From an uncultured Oscillospiraceae bacterium (GTDB lineage: Bacteria > Bacillota > Clostridia > Oscillospirales > Acutalibacteraceae): a stretch of 64,000 bases of DNA. Shown piece after piece: positions 34,101 through 43,741 of this stretch. Every line of letters begins with the position of its first letter. Positions within the stretch are counted from its first letter, which is position 1. The position numbers and the translations under genes were made by a program. The stretch spans positions 1 to 64,000 of the forward strand of contig UQDP01000012.1 of assembly GCA_900539845.1 (NCBI GenBank), written 5' to 3'. The notes under the pieces were generated by a model that was not told where the DNA came from, did not search any database, and saw nothing but the letters and a program-made list of their open reading frames with translations.

Positions 34101-34523
34101 TTATACGCAGCCCTTTTTCAGGATGATATTTGCATACTTTTTTTCTTCGCCTGTTGCTATGATGGCGTAAGCTTTTTTTGCCCTTTCGTAATAGGCAAAA
34201 CGCTCCTCAAATGAAATCTTGGCATCGGGCTCATATTTCTTTAGTATCTCGGTATATTTATCCCATATGCTCGTATCAGTGGGATCACCATCGCATTTTT
34301 GCATCAGAACGAAATGATTGCTGTCGTACTGATCAAGAGGGAAGAGCCCTAAAATTGCGTCAAGCATATCGCAAGCGGATATACCGTCTGCCCTTATAAG
34401 GATATTGGCATTCGAGGCGGCGGGGAAATTGCCGTCTCCTATAACAATCTCGTCTCCGTGCCCCATTTCACAAAGCACTTTCAGTAACTGAGGGGATATA
34501 ATTTTGGGTATGTTTTTAAGCAT
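34101..34523 (-). CDS. fucU: RbsD/FucU family L-fucose mutarotase
   Basis: The 140-residue protein matches FucU: LLKVLCEMGHGDEIVIGDGNFPA, split here as the MGHGDEIVIGDGNFPA core, and a C-terminal YANIILKKG. The His and Asp of GHGDEI are the conserved active-site residues. It interconverts alpha and beta anomers of free L-fucose in the cytoplasm. It is the last gene of the leftward glycosidase operon, which independently points to fucose as the main released sugar. Confidence 0.92.
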   Translation of the reverse strand: MLKNIPKIISPQLLKVLCEMGHGDEIVIGDGNFPAASNANILIRADGISACDMLDAILGLFPLDQYDSNHFVLMQKCDGDPTDTSIWDKYTEILKKYEPDAKISFEERFAYYERAKKAYAIIATGEEKKYANIILKKGCV

Positions 34524-34541
34524 TTAGATCCTTCCTTTTAT

Positions 34542-35834
34542 TTATATTTCTTTCAATTCATAAGCGGTCTTGCCGTCAAAAGTAAGTGTAATCATTCCGT
34601 TTACGGCGTTTATTTTTTTTATAAAAACAGCTCCGTTTTCTGTTATTTTATAAAGACCGGCTCTTTTGCCGCCGAAGGAAAAGCTCTTTTCACAGGCGAT
34701 TTCCGACCAAGCGTAATAGCTTCCTCTTTTCCAGTCCACGGGAATGCATAAAATGTTGTTTTCCTTTAATGATTTTCCGTTATAGGTTATGCTTTTATCA
34801 CGCACCGCGGTTTTAATGCCGTCTGTAAATACAGCCGTGCGGTTTTTTCCTCTGCCGTTTATCTTCAAAATCTTATGAGCGTTAAGATAAAAGTAAGGTA
34901 CGCTTCCCAAAGCAAACTCGCGTGTGAAACTCTCCTGCCAGTTCTTATCCAGATTAAAGCTGTTTTCCCCCGAGGTGTTGCCGTAAAATAGATATTGCAG
35001 ATCCTTGTCTTTTTGCAGATCTGTATTTAATTTGCCGCCGGCAAGTATATTCGGTGGATATCTGAGATAATCTTTTTGAGTCATTACAAGATTCCACACT
35101 GCCGGGATATATCCAATAGTATCGCTTTCGCCGTAATGCAGCCGCAAGCCGTTATTGCGCTCTCTGTAAATAAATTCGCTCGTAACGTCAATTCCTCGAC
35201 TGTTGAAGTATTCAATCATTTTGCGGCGGTAAAGCTTTTCTTCACGTATTGAAGTCCTTTTGCCTTTCCTTACAAAAAATGCGTCAATATGCACGGTGCC
35301 TGCATTTTCTATAGGCAGAAGCTCAAGCAATTTATCAACTCGTTTTCTGAAATATCCTGATTTATATTCCTCAGCAAAACGTACTTGATACGCGGTTCTG
35401 TCATTCCACATTCCAGTCTTTTTTATTTTACTAAAACAGTTTTTCAAAATCAAGTCATTTTCAAGATATTCATTCCAGAGCGGGCTGTTCGGGTACGCAT
35501 CGGATAAGTTGATGTGATACGAAACTGTAGTGTTATATTTTTTCGCCTCATCAACAAGCCACAATAGGCTTTCAAGAGCGGTTTTGTCCTGCGGCCTTTT
35601 AGCAGCCTCGTTGACCTCGAAAAAAGCGGGATATTTATCATCATGTCCCTGATACTGCCACCCAACAAGGTATATGATTTTCGGTGCGCCGAGTGTAAGA
35701 GCATCGACTGTTTTAATCTTTTCAAGCGCCTGTTCAAAGGTGTTGTTAAGCTTGCAGCCGTCCTTGTTATCTGGTATGCCGATATCAAGCTTCATCATCA
35801 TTGTTTTGCTGTAATCATAGTTGGATTTTCTCAT
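34542..35834 (-). CDS. Compact GH101-like glycosidase (endo-alpha-N-acetylgalactosaminidase-related)
   Basis: The 430-residue protein has no signal peptide. The region IIYLVGWQYQGHDDKYPAFF followed by a stretch ending DEAKKYNTTVSYHINLSDAYP closely parallels the catalytic barrel of family GH101, where the same layout reads GHDSGH...AKKYGAHLGIHVNASETYP. A candidate nucleophile Asp is in TVHIDAFF and a candidate acid/base Glu in DVTSEFIY, in the expected order. Known GH101 enzymes are secreted, over 1,000 residues and cut Gal-beta-1,3-GalNAc from Ser/Thr. This one is only barrel plus a small C-terminal beta domain and likely cytoplasmic. A paralogue lies at 43742-45085. Family relation is from memory of motifs. 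Confidence 0.72.
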   Translation of the reverse strand: MRKSNYDYSKTMMMKLDIGIPDNKDGCKLNNTFEQALEKIKTVDALTLGAPKIIYLVGWQYQGHDDKYPAFFEVNEAAKRPQDKTALESLLWLVDEAKKYNTTVSYHINLSDAYPNSPLWNEYLENDLILKNCFSKIKKTGMWNDRTAYQVRFAEEYKSGYFRKRVDKLLELLPIENAGTVHIDAFFVRKGKRTSIREEKLYRRKMIEYFNSRGIDVTSEFIYRERNNGLRLHYGESDTIGYIPAVWNLVMTQKDYLRYPPNILAGGKLNTDLQKDKDLQYLFYGNTSGENSFNLDKNWQESFTREFALGSVPYFYLNAHKILKINGRGKNRTAVFTDGIKTAVRDKSITYNGKSLKENNILCIPVDWKRGSYYAWSEIACEKSFSFGGKRAGLYKITENGAVFIKKINAVNGMITLTFDGKTAYELKEI

Positions 35835-35858
35835 TTACTTTTCCTTTAATACACGGAA

Positions 35859-36902
35859 TTATTCGGTATACTGTTTGTTAATACCGAGTTCCTTTGCAAC
35901 ATACATAAGGTTTTGAATGTCGCCGTCAACAAGCTTGCCGGTTTTGTCCGGCGGCAGGTTTATGACCATAATGTTTCCCGTTTTTTCAAGAATTCGGTAA
36001 TTTCTTATGATCTCCTCGGCGTCCGTAAGCGGCTTTTTCTCATATGTATCGGAATAAAACCAGCTGAATTCTTTTCTTGAGCAGATCGTCTGCTCGAAAG
36101 GCAGATAATATTCTTTGCCGTTAAAAGTATAGATTTTCGGGTCATCCTCGCGGCACATATTCGGATCCCACAGCCTGAAATCGGACGGGAACATGCGAAG
36201 CGGATCTCGGTCGCGGTAATTCTTCGGTTCATACCTTTTTTTAGGCATACCTTTTCTTTCGCTGTATTTTCCGACGGTGTGATTTACACCGATCTGGCAC
36301 ATTGGCTGCATCGTTTTAACAAGGCTGTATAATCTGTCAAGCTGCCAGGCGCGGCAGGGTTTATCCCATGCGCCGTCAAACCAAAGCTCCACAACTTCGC
36401 CGTATCTGCCGTCCATAAGTTCGGTCAAATGCTTTTCCATGTACCGAACATAAGCCTCGTCGTCTTTATAGCATTTTTCGTGGCGGTCCCACAGCGAATA
36501 ATACAGCCCCAATTTTACGCCGTATTTTTTGCAGGCTTCCGATACAGCTTTCACCACATCGGTCTTATTGGGCGAATAATTTACGGAATAAGTTGTTGTA
36601 TGCGTGTCCCACAGGCAGAAACCGTCGTGGTGCTTTGTGATGAGTATAACATAATTCATCCCAGCCTCATAAGCGGTCTTTACCCAACTGTCTGCGTCTA
36701 TAGCAGACGGGCGGTAGCTTTCAATCGGCAGTTTGCCGTCCGACCATTCGGTGTTATTGAAAGTGTTAATGCCGAAATGCAGAAACATTCCGAATTTTCT
36801 GTTCATCTGCGCAAGCTGCCCTTCGTTAGGTTTTAAAGAGGGCTGCTGCATAATGGGGTATTGCATAAATGGATATGGCGGTAACTTTTTTCTAAAAAAC
36901 AT
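35859..36902 (-). CDS. Alpha-L-fucosidase, GH29
   Basis: The 347-residue protein is essentially a lone GH29 barrel. Signatures are FGMFLHFGINTFNNTEW, ITKHHDGFCLWDT, and VVELWFDGAW with the nucleophile Asp. No signal peptide and no C-terminal beta-sandwich are seen, so it is short for the family. It should release alpha-linked fucose in the cytoplasm. AGGAG precedes the ATG. It sits between another GH29 gene and a GH101-like gene in the leftward operon. Linkage preference cannot be read from sequence. Confidence 0.93.
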   Translation of the reverse strand: MFFRKKLPPYPFMQYPIMQQPSLKPNEGQLAQMNRKFGMFLHFGINTFNNTEWSDGKLPIESYRPSAIDADSWVKTAYEAGMNYVILITKHHDGFCLWDTHTTTYSVNYSPNKTDVVKAVSEACKKYGVKLGLYYSLWDRHEKCYKDDEAYVRYMEKHLTELMDGRYGEVVELWFDGAWDKPCRAWQLDRLYSLVKTMQPMCQIGVNHTVGKYSERKGMPKKRYEPKNYRDRDPLRMFPSDFRLWDPNMCREDDPKIYTFNGKEYYLPFEQTICSRKEFSWFYSDTYEKKPLTDAEEIIRNYRILEKTGNIMVINLPPDKTGKLVDGDIQNLMYVAKELGINKQYTE

Positions 36903-36970
36903 TTTAGCTCCTGATTAAACTTTAATCATTGTTTCATAAACCTGTTGCCTTATTCTTGTGTAAGGTTTTG

Positions 36971-38332
36971 TCAGTTCTCCATATTGGGTTTGCCGCCGAG
37001 GCGAATTTTAATGATTGTGTCATAAGTTCCGGGCTTTCTTCCGAAAACTGTAACGCGCAGTTTGCCGCCCTTTGCTTTCAGGCTGACTTTTTCACCCGTC
37101 AGGCAGGAGAACGCTTTCAGCGCGTTGTTTTTGAACGGCAGTGTAAAGGTTGTGACAGGCGCACTGCTAAGAATGTGCAGATAAACATGGTTTCCTTTAA
37201 AGCAGGAGGCATATTTTTTTGTGGGCTTCCATATTCCGCCGCGTGTTGCAAAAATGCTTTCGCCGTATTTTCTGAGCCAGCTGCCGATCTCCTTGATCTG
37301 CTGCGCTTCATTACCTGCAATACTTCCGTCCGGCTTGCAGCCTATGCTTAAAAGATAGTTTCCGTCTCCGCCGGCACAGTTCACAAGCTGCGCGATTATT
37401 TTTTTAGTGCTTTTTGTTTTATTTGGTGAATATGCCCAGTATTTGCCGAGCGGCATACAGGTCTCCCACATTCTTGTGTTCTGGAAAAATCCTGTGTGTC
37501 CCTCCGGCGTGTCATAATCGCCGGGCAGTCCTGCTCGGTTATTGATAATGATATGCGGCTGAAGTTCACGTATCATTTTTTCAAGCTCTTCGGAATGCCA
37601 CATTTCCTTTGTGAACATTCCGTTGTTATATTCCGCATCCCACCACAGCAGGTCGATTCTGCCGTAATTCGTCATAAGCTCGCGCACGGTGTTGAACATG
37701 TATTCCAGATAGCGCTTGTGTTTTTCCGTCATATACCACTGTTTGCCGTCTTTCATCCTAAAATACGGAGGCTTGCTTATCGCCTCGGCGTCATTTACGG
37801 GAACAGGCTCATAATCCGGGTGCGTCCAGTCTCGTTTGGAATAATAGATTCCGATCTTCAGTCCGGCTTCACGGAATGCATCTATAAGCTCTTTTAGGTA
37901 ATCTCTGCCGAACGGTGAATTTGTGATCTTGTAATCGGAATATGCCGTGTTCCACATATGAAAACCGTCATGATGCTTGGCTATTATCACAACATATTTA
38001 AAGCCGCCCTTTTTCGCAATGTCTGCCCATTCCTTGGCGTTGAATTTCTCAAAGGATAACTGTTTTGCCCAGCCGTCGTATTCCTCATCGGAAACCACGC
38101 TTCCCTGGGAGGGATCAGGCAGCTTGTGCGTTGTTCTGGACCAGCTGATATCGACCATTCCGATTGCAGAGATGCCGACGTGCAGAAAAAGACCGTATTT
38201 CGCCTGGCGAAACCATTTTGTGTTCTGCTCGCTCGCGAACGGATATCTGCTCCATTCTTCGTCAGGAAAATATGTGAATTCCGCTCCCTGCTTTGATTTG
38301 TTAACTTCACTTTGTTTTAATGAATAGCCCAT
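36971..38332 (-). CDS. Alpha-L-fucosidase, GH29
   Basis: The 453-residue protein has GH29 motifs YGLFLHVGISAIG, IAKHHDGFHMWNT and IDLLWWDAEY, with the Asp as probable nucleophile, and a small C-terminal beta domain (about 365-450). The active-site stretch WWDAEY differs from the WFDGA form of its neighbours, so its linkage or acceptor preference may differ. No signal peptide. The ATG at 38332 follows AAGGAG. It starts 11 bases after the GH36 gene ends. Confidence 0.93.
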   Translation of the reverse strand: MGYSLKQSEVNKSKQGAEFTYFPDEEWSRYPFASEQNTKWFRQAKYGLFLHVGISAIGMVDISWSRTTHKLPDPSQGSVVSDEEYDGWAKQLSFEKFNAKEWADIAKKGGFKYVVIIAKHHDGFHMWNTAYSDYKITNSPFGRDYLKELIDAFREAGLKIGIYYSKRDWTHPDYEPVPVNDAEAISKPPYFRMKDGKQWYMTEKHKRYLEYMFNTVRELMTNYGRIDLLWWDAEYNNGMFTKEMWHSEELEKMIRELQPHIIINNRAGLPGDYDTPEGHTGFFQNTRMWETCMPLGKYWAYSPNKTKSTKKIIAQLVNCAGGDGNYLLSIGCKPDGSIAGNEAQQIKEIGSWLRKYGESIFATRGGIWKPTKKYASCFKGNHVYLHILSSAPVTTFTLPFKNNALKAFSCLTGEKVSLKAKGGKLRVTVFGRKPGTYDTIIKIRLGGKPNMEN

Positions 38333-38343
38333 ATTTTAACTCC

Positions 38344-40088
38344 TTATTTTTTGCTTACGAAGATCCAAGCGCAATCAAATTTTCTAAGATACAAGCTGAC
38401 TGTGCCGTTTTTTACCGCCAGGGTCTTGTAATTATACATATCGGTTGCGGAATATCCGTCGGGCACGGGAATACTGTATTTTTTTAGAAATCTGCTGCGG
38501 TTAAAAATGAAGTATTCGACCCCGTTCTCCGATTCCGTTTTACCGATTTCAAGGCTGTCATCAAATCGAGCCGCGGTATAATCGGTATCAAGTATTCTTT
38601 GCAGACGGTCGAGTTCCGTTTTTCCGTATTTGTTCACATAGTCGCCGGAGAGCACGATCCCGCCGCTTGCGCGAATATAAATGTTGTTCAGTTTGTAAAA
38701 CGTTTTACGGATATGGCTTTTATGTGTTATACCCGCCGGATCCATTACCGGTGAAACGGTGTTTGACATAATCAGGCAGTCCGGGTCATTGATCCAAAGC
38801 GTTTTGTGCATCCAATTGCGGTTGAAGCACTGTTCGCTGAGGCTTGCCATATGCTTTACTTTTCTGATCACATCGTTCGTTACACGCATTGCGGTCACCG
38901 CACCGAGTGACGGCCACATCGGCGCGTTGCACCCCAGAATAAAAGCATTGTTGTCCGTGGCTGAAAAAACTGCGTCCATTCCGAGCCTGTAAGCCTCAAC
39001 CGCCGTCTTGCTCTTATCATAACGAACTCCGAACGGAAGCGCGCCCCAAACATTTGCGTCAAGTTTAAAATAACGTACGCCCCAGTTGATATATATTTCG
39101 CGCACAACATCGTAAATATACTGCTGTGCAGCGGGATTTGTTCCGTCCAGCATATACCATGGACCGTCGCGCCAGCCGCCGAAGCTGACGTCACCTGAGC
39201 AAAGCGGTTTGCCGTTTTCGCCTTTGATAAAATAATCGGGGTGTTCTTTAAGCAGCCGGCTCTTTGGCGAAGCGATAAAAGGTGCGAGCCAAATGGCAGG
39301 TTCAAAGCCTGCATTCCTGATATCGTTGCAGATATCTTTCATCGGGCGTTCGAATTTATCGCTTGTTTCAAGCCAGTCGCCCATAAAAGGCTGAAAGCCG
39401 TCGTCGATCTGTATGTATTTGAGTTCGGGTGCTTTATCCCTAATAACATTCAGATTGTCAAAGATATCCTGTTCGGATATGTCAGGCCCTATGCAATACC
39501 AAGAGCACCAGCCCGAAGGCAATTCAAAGTATTTTTTAGGAGGATGGTTTTCGGATATGATGTTTGCAAATTTTTTTAAGATCTTATTTTTTTCGCCTTT
39601 TAAGATCACCATTTTCTCAAGGTATATTTTTTCATCAGCCGAGAATTCGATATCTTCAAGGCACTGCACGATCTGTATATGTGTTTTGTTTATACGTATC
39701 TCCGTTCTGAAACGATTGCCGCTTGACGCGCCGATCAGAAGCGTTTCGCTTCCTGAGCCGAGCAGAGCATAATTATATACCGTTTTGAATCCGGCTGTCT
39801 GCGGCATTTTGTAGTGACTCTTATCCGTGTAGCCGGTTATAGTACCGAAACGACCAACGGTTCCGCTGTATTGTGAAAGCATCTGGTAGCCGTCGCCGTA
39901 AAATTTAGTATCGTGTGAGAAATTGTGAACTCCGTTAAATAAAACCGCTTCTTTCAGCTTTGCGTTTTTCTTCAAAGAGAACCAGATAGAATATTCTGAA
40001 TTTTTTTTGAAACTTTTAAATCGCAGGGAATATTTTTGCCGTTTGCGTCTATTAAATAAGGTGCATTAAAATGGATTGAGTTCTTCAT
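38344..40088 (-). CDS. GH36-family alpha-galactosidase-like protein, frameshifted near the N terminus
   Basis: The main frame (39975 to 38344) has GH36 motifs SGWCSWYCIG, YIQIDDGFQ, nucleophile Asp in YFKLDANVWG and acid/base Asp in AMRVTNDV. It lacks a good start: the first possible codon is TTG 39975 with no ribosome site. An ATG at 40088, right after the GH89 stop and preceded by GGGGAC, opens MKNSIHFNAPYLIDANGK in another frame. The two frames join if one A is added to the A8 run at 40008-40001, giving VSKKNSEYSIWFSLKKNAK and a protein of about 581 residues. So the gene is either broken, rescued by slippage, or mis-sequenced by one base. Predicted substrate: terminal alpha-galactose, as in B antigen. 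No signal peptide. Confidence 0.85.
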
Positions 40089-42209
40089 TTACAGTCCCCA
40101 CTTTTCGGCGTATTTTTTTACGCAGCCGATAACATCCGAATTTTTCGGTTCGGGATACTCTTTATAATCCTTCAGCCATGACAACTCGAATTTGTTCAGC
40201 TTTTTTCCGAAAGGGTATGATTTGTACCAGAATCTGCCGATGTAGCCGTCGCCGTTTATAATGAAAAGTATCTTTTTATTTTTTAAACAATACAGCACTT
40301 TGTTGTAAAACATCTTCCAGCGTTTATAATAATATTCCTTTATCAGTCCGCTCCATTCGCGCCAAGCATAGTCGTAAAGCGACCAGGTAGTGGAACGGAT
40401 ATCTCCCCAGGAAGTCAGCAGGGTGCGCGCGTTGATATCAAAATATCGCTTTTCTTTCTCATCGGTTGCCAAATTGTGGCAGTCGTTTATCCAGCGTGAA
40501 AAGCAAAATTCTTTTCTGTGAGATAAAAGGGTGTCCATATCTGCAAGCAGAGATAGCTGCTTTTTTGCGATTTCTTCAACTGCTGAAATATTTTTCTTTT
40601 TGTAAGCGTCGGCAAATTTGATCTGCTCCTTGTGAAACCGATTGCTCATTGCCTGTCTCGTCAGATCACACAGATCATACTGATATCCGTCCGATTCTTT
40701 GAAATCTTCGCTGACGGATAAGTACAGCTCAACTGCTTTTTCAAATTTATCTGTATCATAATAAAGTTTGTTCTTGCAGCAGGGTCCGGCTTGCGTCGGT
40801 ATCATCTGCGGGCGGGATGCAACAACGGAGCCGACCGCGTTTTCCTCATAACCGTCACTGCGGTAGCAGGTCTCTAGCAATATTTCCCATGCTTTTCGGA
40901 GCGTTTTATCAAATTTTCCGTAGCGGCGCAGAATATATTTATCCAGCCATTTATCCAGATCAATCGCCTGTGCTGTTGTCAGCAGTTCAAACTGAAGGTC
41001 GTAGACCACGGGGTTTTGTTCTATTCCCTCCATAAACATGCCGCTTCCCACAACGTTTGCTCCGCCGTTTTTCAGTTTAAGGTATGCGTTTTCGCTGTGC
41101 TTTTTGAGCTTGCCCTGCATGGAGTTCTTTCCGCCGAAATCGTGGAGCATACCCGAAACAACGGGATATCCCCAGCAGTTATCGTTTTGCGGTGTTTTTT
41201 CGCTGTTCAGATCCAATATAAGCAGGCGGTTCTTCGGAACGGCTTTCACAATATGCTTGCGCATCGTCCAAGCCTGCATGACCCAGACGGATTCGCTGTC
41301 AAAATTCTCATAAAGCCGGTTTATGGCTTTTCCGACATCGTTCAGGTATGCCCTGCTGGATTTAGGCGGCGTTCCCTCATGAAACGGGTCGCAGGCAATA
41401 AAATGATGATTTCCGAGCAGCTCGTTCATTTTATTCAGATATACCGTGCCGAACTCAAAGAACAGGGGCTCAAGCGGATCTAGCTGTGCCGTTTTCGGAT
41501 AGCGGCACCAGCCGTTTTGCATCAGTATTTTGGCTTTGGGATATTTTTTTCTGAGCAGCACGGGCACATGACCTGAAAATCCCTGCTGTATGGGATACAT
41601 GCCGAATTCAAGATAACGCTGCAGGATTTTTCGTCCGAGCTCAAGACGCTCATATACATATTTTTCATTCTCCGGCGGCAGATAACCTTCAATATTGGTC
41701 ATAAGCTGCCAAGCCCAGAAAGCGGGGCCGGAAATAAAATCAAGCGCTTCCTTTTTTGTAAAGCCGAACTGTAACAGCGTTTCATACCACACCGCTTCGG
41801 TGCCTACAACGGCAAGGGGCATATTTATGCCGTTCATTGCCATAAAGTCGATCTCTTTTTCCCAGCGATCAAAATCCCACCAGCACATGGAATAATCAAG
41901 TGTGCAGTAATTCATATATACTCTGTATTTCTGCTCTATCTCTTTATGGAACTCCCCGTCAAACATAACCAGGCTGCTGATATGTATCTCCTGATTCGCG
42001 CACCAGGAGAGCTGCACGTTGCAGTATTCTTTTAAATAGCAGTAGATGCCGTGAAAAGCGGAAATATAGTTGTTGGCTTTCACATGAATCTTTCCGTTTT
42101 GCGCGGTTATGCTGAAGAAATCCTTGTCTCTCTCTTCGAATTTTACTGTGAAAGAATCTTTAAAATCGGGTATATTCCTTTGCAAAAATCCTGAAACCGT
42201 TTTGTCCAT
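40089..42209 (-). CDS. Alpha-N-acetylglucosaminidase, GH89
   Basis: At 706 residues it is close to human NAGLU in length but has no signal peptide. Motifs include MNYCTLDYSMCWWDF and RWEKEIDFMAMNGINMPLA (about 100-140), DPFHEGTPP (candidate catalytic Glu) and GMFMEGIEQNPVVYDL (second catalytic Glu). GH89 enzymes remove terminal alpha-1,4-GlcNAc, found on gastric-type mucin O-glycans and heparan sulfate. AGGAG precedes the ATG. It is the first gene of the lower leftward operon, 51 bases after a good promoter, and its stop is directly followed by the ATG of the GH36 gene. Confidence 0.95.
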   Translation of the reverse strand: MDKTVSGFLQRNIPDFKDSFTVKFEERDKDFFSITAQNGKIHVKANNYISAFHGIYCYLKEYCNVQLSWCANQEIHISSLVMFDGEFHKEIEQKYRVYMNYCTLDYSMCWWDFDRWEKEIDFMAMNGINMPLAVVGTEAVWYETLLQFGFTKKEALDFISGPAFWAWQLMTNIEGYLPPENEKYVYERLELGRKILQRYLEFGMYPIQQGFSGHVPVLLRKKYPKAKILMQNGWCRYPKTAQLDPLEPLFFEFGTVYLNKMNELLGNHHFIACDPFHEGTPPKSSRAYLNDVGKAINRLYENFDSESVWVMQAWTMRKHIVKAVPKNRLLILDLNSEKTPQNDNCWGYPVVSGMLHDFGGKNSMQGKLKKHSENAYLKLKNGGANVVGSGMFMEGIEQNPVVYDLQFELLTTAQAIDLDKWLDKYILRRYGKFDKTLRKAWEILLETCYRSDGYEENAVGSVVASRPQMIPTQAGPCCKNKLYYDTDKFEKAVELYLSVSEDFKESDGYQYDLCDLTRQAMSNRFHKEQIKFADAYKKKNISAVEEIAKKQLSLLADMDTLLSHRKEFCFSRWINDCHNLATDEKEKRYFDINARTLLTSWGDIRSTTWSLYDYAWREWSGLIKEYYYKRWKMFYNKVLYCLKNKKILFIINGDGYIGRFWYKSYPFGKKLNKFELSWLKDYKEYPEPKNSDVIGCVKKYAEKWGL

Positions 42210-42259
42210 AAAAGACTCCTGAATTATGATTTAGTAATTGTGTTTTCGCTTTTGGCTTT

Positions 42260-42288
42260 ATTATAAAACCGTTTTCTGCGTATTACAA
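42260..42288 (-). promoter_or_regulatory. Sigma-A promoter for GH89-GH36-GH29-GH29-GH101-like-fucU
   Basis: On the minus strand TTGTAA (42283-42288) and TATAAT (42260-42265) are 17 bases apart, in the 152-base gap upstream of the GH89 gene. No copy of the repeat found at 47302-47330 is seen here. Confidence 0.75.
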
Positions 42289-42361
42289 GCTTTACTCTTT
42301 GCTTTATTGTATTTTCAGATCCGAGCATTGCGCGCCGCCGGAAAGACGCAAGTCAAGCTTT

Positions 42362-43699
42362 TCAGAAAATCGAAATGTTTTTTATATGCGGTTCTTTTCT
42401 GCATTTTTGAATATGTATTTTGATCTCGCTGCAATCTGCAACGGGCTTTTTTAATATGCAGATCTTTTTAAATCCTATTGCCGTTCCATTATAAATATTT
42501 TTTCCGTTTGCTGTGATAAAGAATTCCTCAATCCGCTGACTTTTTGTTATATCCTCTGATAAGACGATCGTTTTGATTTTTTTAGGTTTTATTTTTACGG
42601 TAACGGTGTCCGATCCTTTCCGTATAGACAATATTTCGGCTTTTTCTGAAAATCTTTTTTCGATCTTTGTTTTTGTCTTTTTCAGTTTGTCTATAAATTT
42701 TTCGGGCAGTTCCCCTTTATCGTTCGGCGGAACGTTTAAAAGCAGAGTTGCGTTCCCGCCAACGGAATTGTAATAACATTTTTCAAGATTTTTTACACTT
42801 CTTGTGAAAAATATCTCAAAAAACGGTCTCCAGAACCACCCGAAATAGGTTATGGGGATGTTCATTTCGGCAGGATACCAGCACAGCTCTTCACCGAGAA
42901 GCTGCTTCCTTTCGCCGATCGTATTGTCCGTGAAGCTAGGTGCCTTGAGCATTACCGTTGCGCCTTCTTTTTGCTGAGATATCTCTGCTATTTTTAAGCT
43001 GTCCTGTAATTTTTTGGACACAACGCTGAATTCGGATCTCCTTGCTCTGCCGTATTCATTGCCTATCCAGCGTATGTCCGGGCCGCAGTTCGTTATCACT
43101 GCCTGCGGTTGGAGAGTGCGTATTATTTTGAAATAACGTTCCCAGTCGTAGTGCTGCTTTTTGCCGTTTTTGCCCTCGCCGCAGGCGCCGTCAAACCAAA
43201 AACAGAATATTTCTCCGTAATTTGTGCACAGTTCTGTTAATTGATTACAGAAAAAATCGTTATAAAGTTCCGTACCGTAAGTCTTTTCATGTCTGTCCCA
43301 CGGGGAAAGGTAAATACCGAATTTAAGACCGTATTTTTTACAGGATTCTGCCAGTTGTTTTACCAGATCGCCCTTGCCGTTTCTGTATCCTGTTGCGGCT
43401 ATCGTGTAATCTGTATATGCGCTGGGGAACAGGCAGAATCCGTCATGATGCTTTGCTGTAAAAATGATACCCGTGCTGCCGGTGCTCTTAAGTTTTTCCG
43501 CCCATGTATCGGTGTCTATGTCGTTCAGGCGGAAAACCCGGGGATCTACATTGCCGCTGCCCCATTCTTTTTTTGTGAAGGTGTTCAGCCCAAAATGAAT
43601 GAAATTATAGTAACCGAGCTTTTGGAAATCGATCTGTCTTCTGCTTGGTATAACGGATGTTATTTTATCTAGAAAAATTTGGTCATTCAAAGTATCCAT
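42362..43699 (-). CDS. Alpha-L-fucosidase, GH29
   Basis: The 445-residue protein has GH29 motifs YNFIHFGLNTFTKKEWG, FTAKHHDGFCLFPS and IFCFWFDGAC with the nucleophile Asp, and a C-terminal beta-sandwich (about 345-445). No signal peptide. It closes the GH95/GH101-like/GH29 operon. Its closest relative in the window by motif wording is the GH29 at 35859-36902. It should act on fucosylated oligosaccharides in the cytoplasm. Confidence 0.93.
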   Translation of the reverse strand: MDTLNDQIFLDKITSVIPSRRQIDFQKLGYYNFIHFGLNTFTKKEWGSGNVDPRVFRLNDIDTDTWAEKLKSTGSTGIIFTAKHHDGFCLFPSAYTDYTIAATGYRNGKGDLVKQLAESCKKYGLKFGIYLSPWDRHEKTYGTELYNDFFCNQLTELCTNYGEIFCFWFDGACGEGKNGKKQHYDWERYFKIIRTLQPQAVITNCGPDIRWIGNEYGRARRSEFSVVSKKLQDSLKIAEISQQKEGATVMLKAPSFTDNTIGERKQLLGEELCWYPAEMNIPITYFGWFWRPFFEIFFTRSVKNLEKCYYNSVGGNATLLLNVPPNDKGELPEKFIDKLKKTKTKIEKRFSEKAEILSIRKGSDTVTVKIKPKKIKTIVLSEDITKSQRIEEFFITANGKNIYNGTAIGFKKICILKKPVADCSEIKIHIQKCRKEPHIKNISIF

Positions 43700-43741
43700 A
43701 GTTTCTGACTTTCCTGTTATTTAGGGGATTTTTGCCTTGTA

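Noticed and set aside
42289..42361. Hairpin TTGCG/CGCAA between the GH29 and GH89 genes as a terminator
   Set aside because: Five base pairs with a large loop and no T-run; not convincing.
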